Origin: Antedon bifida
Lineage: Eukaryota; Echinodermata; Crinoidea; Comatulida; Antedonidae
Length of the DNA stretch: 64,000 nucleotides
NCBI GenBank assembly: GCA_963402885.1
Contig: OY727093.1
Span: forward strand, 28,829,409 to 28,893,408
Direction of reading: 5' to 3'
In this document: positions 60,483 through 64,000 of the stretch, piece after piece
Layout of the letters: each line of letters opens with the position of its first letter
Numbering within the stretch: the first letter of the stretch is position 1
Program-made: the position numbers and the translations under genes
Notes under the pieces: generated by a model
Databases searched by the model: none
What the model was told of the DNA's origin: nothing
The model's input: only the letters and a program-made list of their open reading frames with translations

Positions 60483-61906
60483 ATAATGTAGTAATAATAC
60501 AATTATAAATTAACAACCTGTGTATAAATAACTATATTAATATTATATAATAAATCGATATTTTATAATATAAACAGTACAAACAGCTTGGCACACAAGA
60601 GTAATCACACTCAAAATAATAGGCCTACATGTTTTTTACATGTTTTTTGAATGTAAAAACTTTAAAGCTTGTTTATTGTAAAATTGCTATCTCCCGGTTA
60701 TCACCAGCAATTTTAAATATTTCTTTCATTTCAAACGTTTTTATACGTAATAATAAATTGTTATATAAATTTCAATGTGATGTTCTACATTTCATCAAAT
60801 ATTAGAAAAAAATAGGTTTTGCGTCATGTTCCAGTTCTGTTTTTAATAAAGTTAAACTTATAGATATATAATATTAGGCATATGCCTACTGACGTTATTG
60901 TTAGTAATCCTGGGCATATTGCAATACATTTAATTTAGCTCAGTTCTTTTTAAATGAAAACATGCAGGGGTCATCCTCTTTAAAGATGGTCAATAAAATA
61001 AACATTCTCTACGTGATTTAGATGTAGATACATAGAAGTATGGAAAAATTCCATGCTTGAAAACTACAACCTTAACCTTTGTGCTGACAGATTTTTTGTG
61101 TGTACTTCAGAAAACGTATTATGAACCTACAGGTCTGTTATCGTTCTGTAAATAAGTTTTTAGAGGAGGTGTAATGTACATATAGGCCTAATTAATGTTC
61201 GTGCATAAGTACTATTGGCATGTTATAGAAATATATTGAGTTAAATATTGAATAAGCCTACAAAATTAAGTACACTTTGCTTTTTGATATCTCACCTCTT
61301 TGTAAGCTCGATATAGAAACTTTCATTGTATTTTCTCTACCAACGTTTTACCTGGTAACTTGTCTACTTGTCACACCAAAATGGCATATAGGTCTGGTTT
61401 ATTTACACCTACAATATAGGCCTAATCTAGAAAATGTATTTTATAATTTTCCATAAAAGATGATTTTTTTTTGTAACTTCATGTGACCAAAAATGTAGGC
61501 CTACATATGTTATTTTTATATTAATTACCATAATAATAAAACTACAGATGAATCAAATATATTAAATTTACGTTTATGAATATTTATAGATTTTGTAGGT
61601 CAGTCAAAATTGTCGTGTTTAATTAATCTAGATAATTGTCTGAACGAAGCTAAGGCCGCTAAAATAAATTGTAAGTTATCAGACCTATTTTTATTTTAAC
61701 ATTAACATGTTTATAGTAGCCTAGTGGCTAGCTCTGTATTCCAATATGTACGGTGTCGATTTGATGACAGGAGGTTTATAGCCAGGGAGAAGGGTTGTGT
61801 TTGAAAATTGGCTAATCCGAAACATTATTCTGATTTGCATTCATCTATTTTGTATGTGTCCTTTGTTATGGTTTTCCTACGATATTCCATTTTCTTTTTC
61901 AGAACG
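60483..61906. other. Intergenic region between ZRANB3 and the P450 gene
   Basis: About 1.4 kb holding the ZRANB3 3' UTR and the 5' region of the P450. It has several TAGGCCTA words but no recognisable repeat or ORF. A good acceptor (ttctttttcag, ending 61902) lies 4 bp before the P450 ATG, so a non-coding 5' exon may lie within or upstream of this stretch. No promoter motif could be assigned. Confidence 0.5.
60549..60850 (+). promoter_or_regulatory. Candidate poly(A) signals of ZRANB3
   Basis: AATAAA hexamers occur at 60549, 60752 and 60845, within 370 bp after the stop codon. In AT-rich DNA some occur by chance; I cannot tell which is used. Confidence 0.4.
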
Positions 61907-62173
61907 ATGACGACACTATTTCGATTCACCATTCTCACACGGTACAATATAACAAGAACTAACAACACGAGTGCAATAGTTTTCGGACGATATATCAACT
62001 TAGGAAATGGGCCATACTACATGCCCGCGATCGCAACTAAGACGACAGCAGAACAAAAAGAAAATGTCAAGCCATTTGATGCAATTCCAACCAGAAATTC
62101 CAATACTTGGCAACTGATAGTTGATTTGATTAAGCTTAAACGAAAAGGATGGTTTACAAGACCAGATCTAATT
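61907..62173 (+). CDS. P450 exon 1: targeting peptide and N-terminus
   Basis: 89 codons starting MTTLFRFTILTRYN and ending WFTRPDLI; donor CTAATT|gtaatt (weak). The frame is open upstream to 61808 but that part has no start consistent with homology. Confidence 0.8.
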
Positions 62174-63907
62174 GTAATTGATTTTTTTTAATTAATGTCT
62201 ATTATTTTTAACAGACTTGAGACTTAAAGATACATTGCCCCCTGAAAAAAATATTTGTTTACATTTTTTTTGTTGAATATGCCATTTTAATGTCACATAA
62301 TATTTATTCACTTTGACAAAAAATTGGATAACAAAAAAATAATTTACATGAAACACTGTAATTTAAAGGAAAAAAAGTAGTCAAATCTCTAAAACATGTT
62401 TTTGTCATTTTATAAGTGAAAACATTATTTTTCCAGGTTTTTTTTCCTACAGAAGTGATTAACATTGTTAATACTATATTGATTCTCTTTAGCTAAAATT
62501 ACTCTTAGAATTGACTGTGGATGGGTATCTTTGTGAGAACATCAGCATTATCTTATGCCTACCTATTTCAATTTGCTTTATAGAGTCAAGACAATGCAGA
62601 GAGATACGGGCCAATTATGCGCAATTATCTTGGTGCGGGAAATAACTACAGTGTACAGATATCAGATCCGAATTTAGTAGAGAAGGTGCTCAGGGCGGAA
62701 GGTAAATACCCAGAGCGAATAATAATTCTGCCCTGGAAAGACTATCGAGTGACAAGAAATATTCCATTAGGGCTGTTTCTCCAGTAAGTTTTAATCATAA
62801 CATAGTTCTTATATTTCTTCTTATCACTCAGTGTCTATACTATATTGTATTATTATTCTTAGATAATAGTAATACAAAAATTATTTTGTTTCTTATTCAT
62901 CACCATCGGGTTTTTTTTATAGAGATGGAAAAGAATGGCATAAGAGTCGTCAAGCAATCGGTAAGCACATTCTTAAACCTGCAGAAATGTCTCAATACAT
63001 CCCAGCCATGGTGGAGATTACTAAGGATACGATTTCTCGCCTAAGGAGAAACAAGATAGCAGAAGGAGACCGGAAAGATATTGTCCCGGACCTGGAAGAG
63101 GATCTATTTAAATGGTCTCTAGAAGGTAAGCAATTTGGACTTACATCATGATTACATTTGTACACATTGAAATATGTAAAATCTTATTCAATAATTCACG
63201 ATTTATTTATACTCTATTTGTCTAGGAGCCGTGAAGGTTTTATTAGATAAACGTCTGGGTCTACTGTCCGAGAAGGTAGACAAGCAGTCACAGAAGTTTA
63301 TAGACGCCATTCAAGACGTGTTTATAACCACACTGGATTTGTTCATATTTACCAATTTGCATAAACGTTTGAACACAAAGTCATGGAAGCGACATGTTGA
63401 TGGTTGGGATACAACTATCTCAGTTAGTAAGTAAGCTCAAGTTTACTAGAGTAAACACACCATTTCTGTGCCACCATAACAAATACCTGTACACAAAAAT
63501 GAGAATCCTGGCAGTACTATCTATTCCAACGACCAGGACTATGCTCCATGTCCAATAATCAGTATGCAATGTTGCTTTTGTGGTTCCTCTCTCCACATTG
63601 GCCAATTCTAGTCATGTATTAGAATTAATATGTGCCCTTTTATATCTTTTCATATACTGTATCTTTTTAGATAATATAACTTAGTACGTAGAGTTTAATC
63701 TTTTGGAATAATCATAACGGTTTTGTTTTACACATTTCAGCCAAAAACTTGATCGAAGATCGTGTGAATGAGATGATGTCGGCAAAAGAGAAAGGAGAAC
63801 AATTAGAAACGAATGCGTTCTTGGGGGCTTTGATCTCTGGTAGTGATTTAACACGTGCTGACATTTTCGGTAATCTTTCGGAGCTGATAGGAGCGGCAAT
63901 TGACACG
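61907..63907 (+). CDS. Mitochondrial-clan cytochrome P450, CYP24/CYP27-like (first five coding exons; 3' part outside)
   Basis: Exons: 61907-62173, 62584-62783, 62923-63125, 63226-63426, 63741-63907; 346 codons in one frame. The start ATG at 61907 follows an acceptor-like site. The first 35 residues have several Arg and no acidic residue, as in a mitochondrial presequence. Then the clan's PFDAIPT segment, WQLIVDLIK, the B-helix region GKYPERIIILPWKDYR, helix C DGKEWHKSRQAIGKHILKP (W161 and R165 of WxxxR contact a haem propionate), KWSLEGAVKVLLDKRLGLL and LHKRLNTKSWKRHVDGWDT, which is very like CYP24A1. The last exon ends at the I-helix GAAIDT. ExxR and the Cys haem ligand are beyond the window. 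The clan takes electrons from adrenodoxin and hydroxylates steroids or secosteroids; the substrate here is unknown. Confidence 0.9.
62224..62490 (-). mobile_element. MITE family B, copy 5, in P450 intron 1
   Basis: Inverted relative to the other copies: TTAAAGATACATTGCCCCCT starts the element, then GCCATTTTAATGTCACATAA, TTTATAAGTGAAAACATTAT and CAGAAGTGATTAAC. It begins 50 bp after the donor of P450 exon 1 and makes up most of the 410-bp intron. The other terminal repeat is lost. Confidence 0.8.
62584..62783 (+). CDS. P450 exon 2
   Basis: Acceptor tttatag|AGTCAA, donor CTCCA|gtaagt. Encodes DNAERYGPIMRNYLGAG to the clan-typical EGKYPERIIILPWKDYR. Confidence 0.88.
62923..63125 (+). CDS. P450 exon 3: helix C
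   Basis: Acceptor tttttatag|AGATGG, donor GAAG|gtaagc. Contains EWHKSRQAIGKHILKPAEM (WxxxR), a charged loop, and VPDLEEDLFKWSLE. Confidence 0.9.
63226..63426 (+). CDS. P450 exon 4
   Basis: Acceptor gtctag|GAGCCG, donor GTTA|gtaagt. Encodes DKRLGLLSEKVDKQSQKFID and LHKRLNTKSWKRHVDGWDT. Phase bookkeeping requires the donor at 63427, not the overlapping GTAAG four bases later. Confidence 0.88.
63741..63907 (+). CDS. P450 exon 5: start of I-helix
   Basis: Acceptor cacatttcag|CCAAAA, donor GACACG|gtaaag, ends in phase 0. Encodes TKNLIEDRVNEMM ... LSELIGAAIDT. The oxygen-activation motif (A/G-G-x-D/E-T) is GAAIDT; the following Thr would begin the next exon. Confidence 0.86.
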
Positions 63908-64000
63908 GTAAAGATTTCCTTACTAATGAAGAATGAATGAAATACATTCGGGCCAATTCCACATTTATGCCTTTTTACAGGTAAAATATTTCCACATGAC

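Noticed and set aside
61808..61906. Upstream extension of P450 exon 1 (open frame from 61808)
   Set aside because: No ATG in this part and it contains the acceptor-like ttctttttcag; more likely intron or UTR.
63979..64000. Start of P450 exon 6 after tttttacag
   Set aside because: The following bases read VKYFHM in the required phase, not the expected T-x-x-x-L of the I-helix continuation.

Overview
This is a eukaryotic, AT-rich window with multi-exon genes, long introns, canonical GT-AG splice sites and many decayed transposable elements. The proteins are vertebrate-like, and the interspersed elements (RTE- and jockey/CR1-like LINE ends, tRNA-derived SINEs, many short inverted-repeat MITEs, frequent TAGGCCTA words) resemble those of invertebrate deuterostomes. 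An echinoderm is a plausible source, but the sequence alone does not prove it. There are no bacterial genes, operons or CRISPR arrays.

Almost the whole window (6.9-60.5 kb, + strand) is one gene, an orthologue of ZRANB3, the annealing helicase and structure-specific endonuclease that acts at stalled replication forks. I can follow 17 coding exons, all with consistent splice phase. They run from helicase motif I (MGLGKT) to the stop codon and encode 1,311 residues. Only the N-terminus before motif I (about 60 residues in human ZRANB3) is missing; its exon or exons probably lie upstream of the window. The order is SNF2 ATPase lobes, PCNA-binding (PIP) box, ubiquitin-binding NZF zinc finger, two extra zinc fingers made by a 207-bp internal duplication, substrate-recognition region, CCCC-type cluster, HNH nuclease, and a second PIP-like box at the extreme C-terminus where human ZRANB3 has an APIM motif.

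About 1.4 kb downstream, on the same strand, are the first five coding exons of a mitochondrial-clan cytochrome P450 (CYP24/CYP27-like). It runs off the right edge just after the I-helix motif, so the haem-binding half is outside the window.

The introns, two of them 18.4 and 12.2 kb, hold the rest: five copies or more of each of two MITE families, a 3.3-kb non-autonomous DNA element full of CGTATACG palindromes, LINE 3' ends from several lineages, tRNA-derived SINEs (several sharing a tail domain), an 860-bp 18-mer minisatellite, other tandem arrays, and recent local duplications. One of these duplications carries decoy copies of a ZRANB3 splice acceptor and another copies a fragment of a ZRANB3 exon. 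I found no convincing second protein-coding gene in the introns and no canonical tRNA or rRNA gene.
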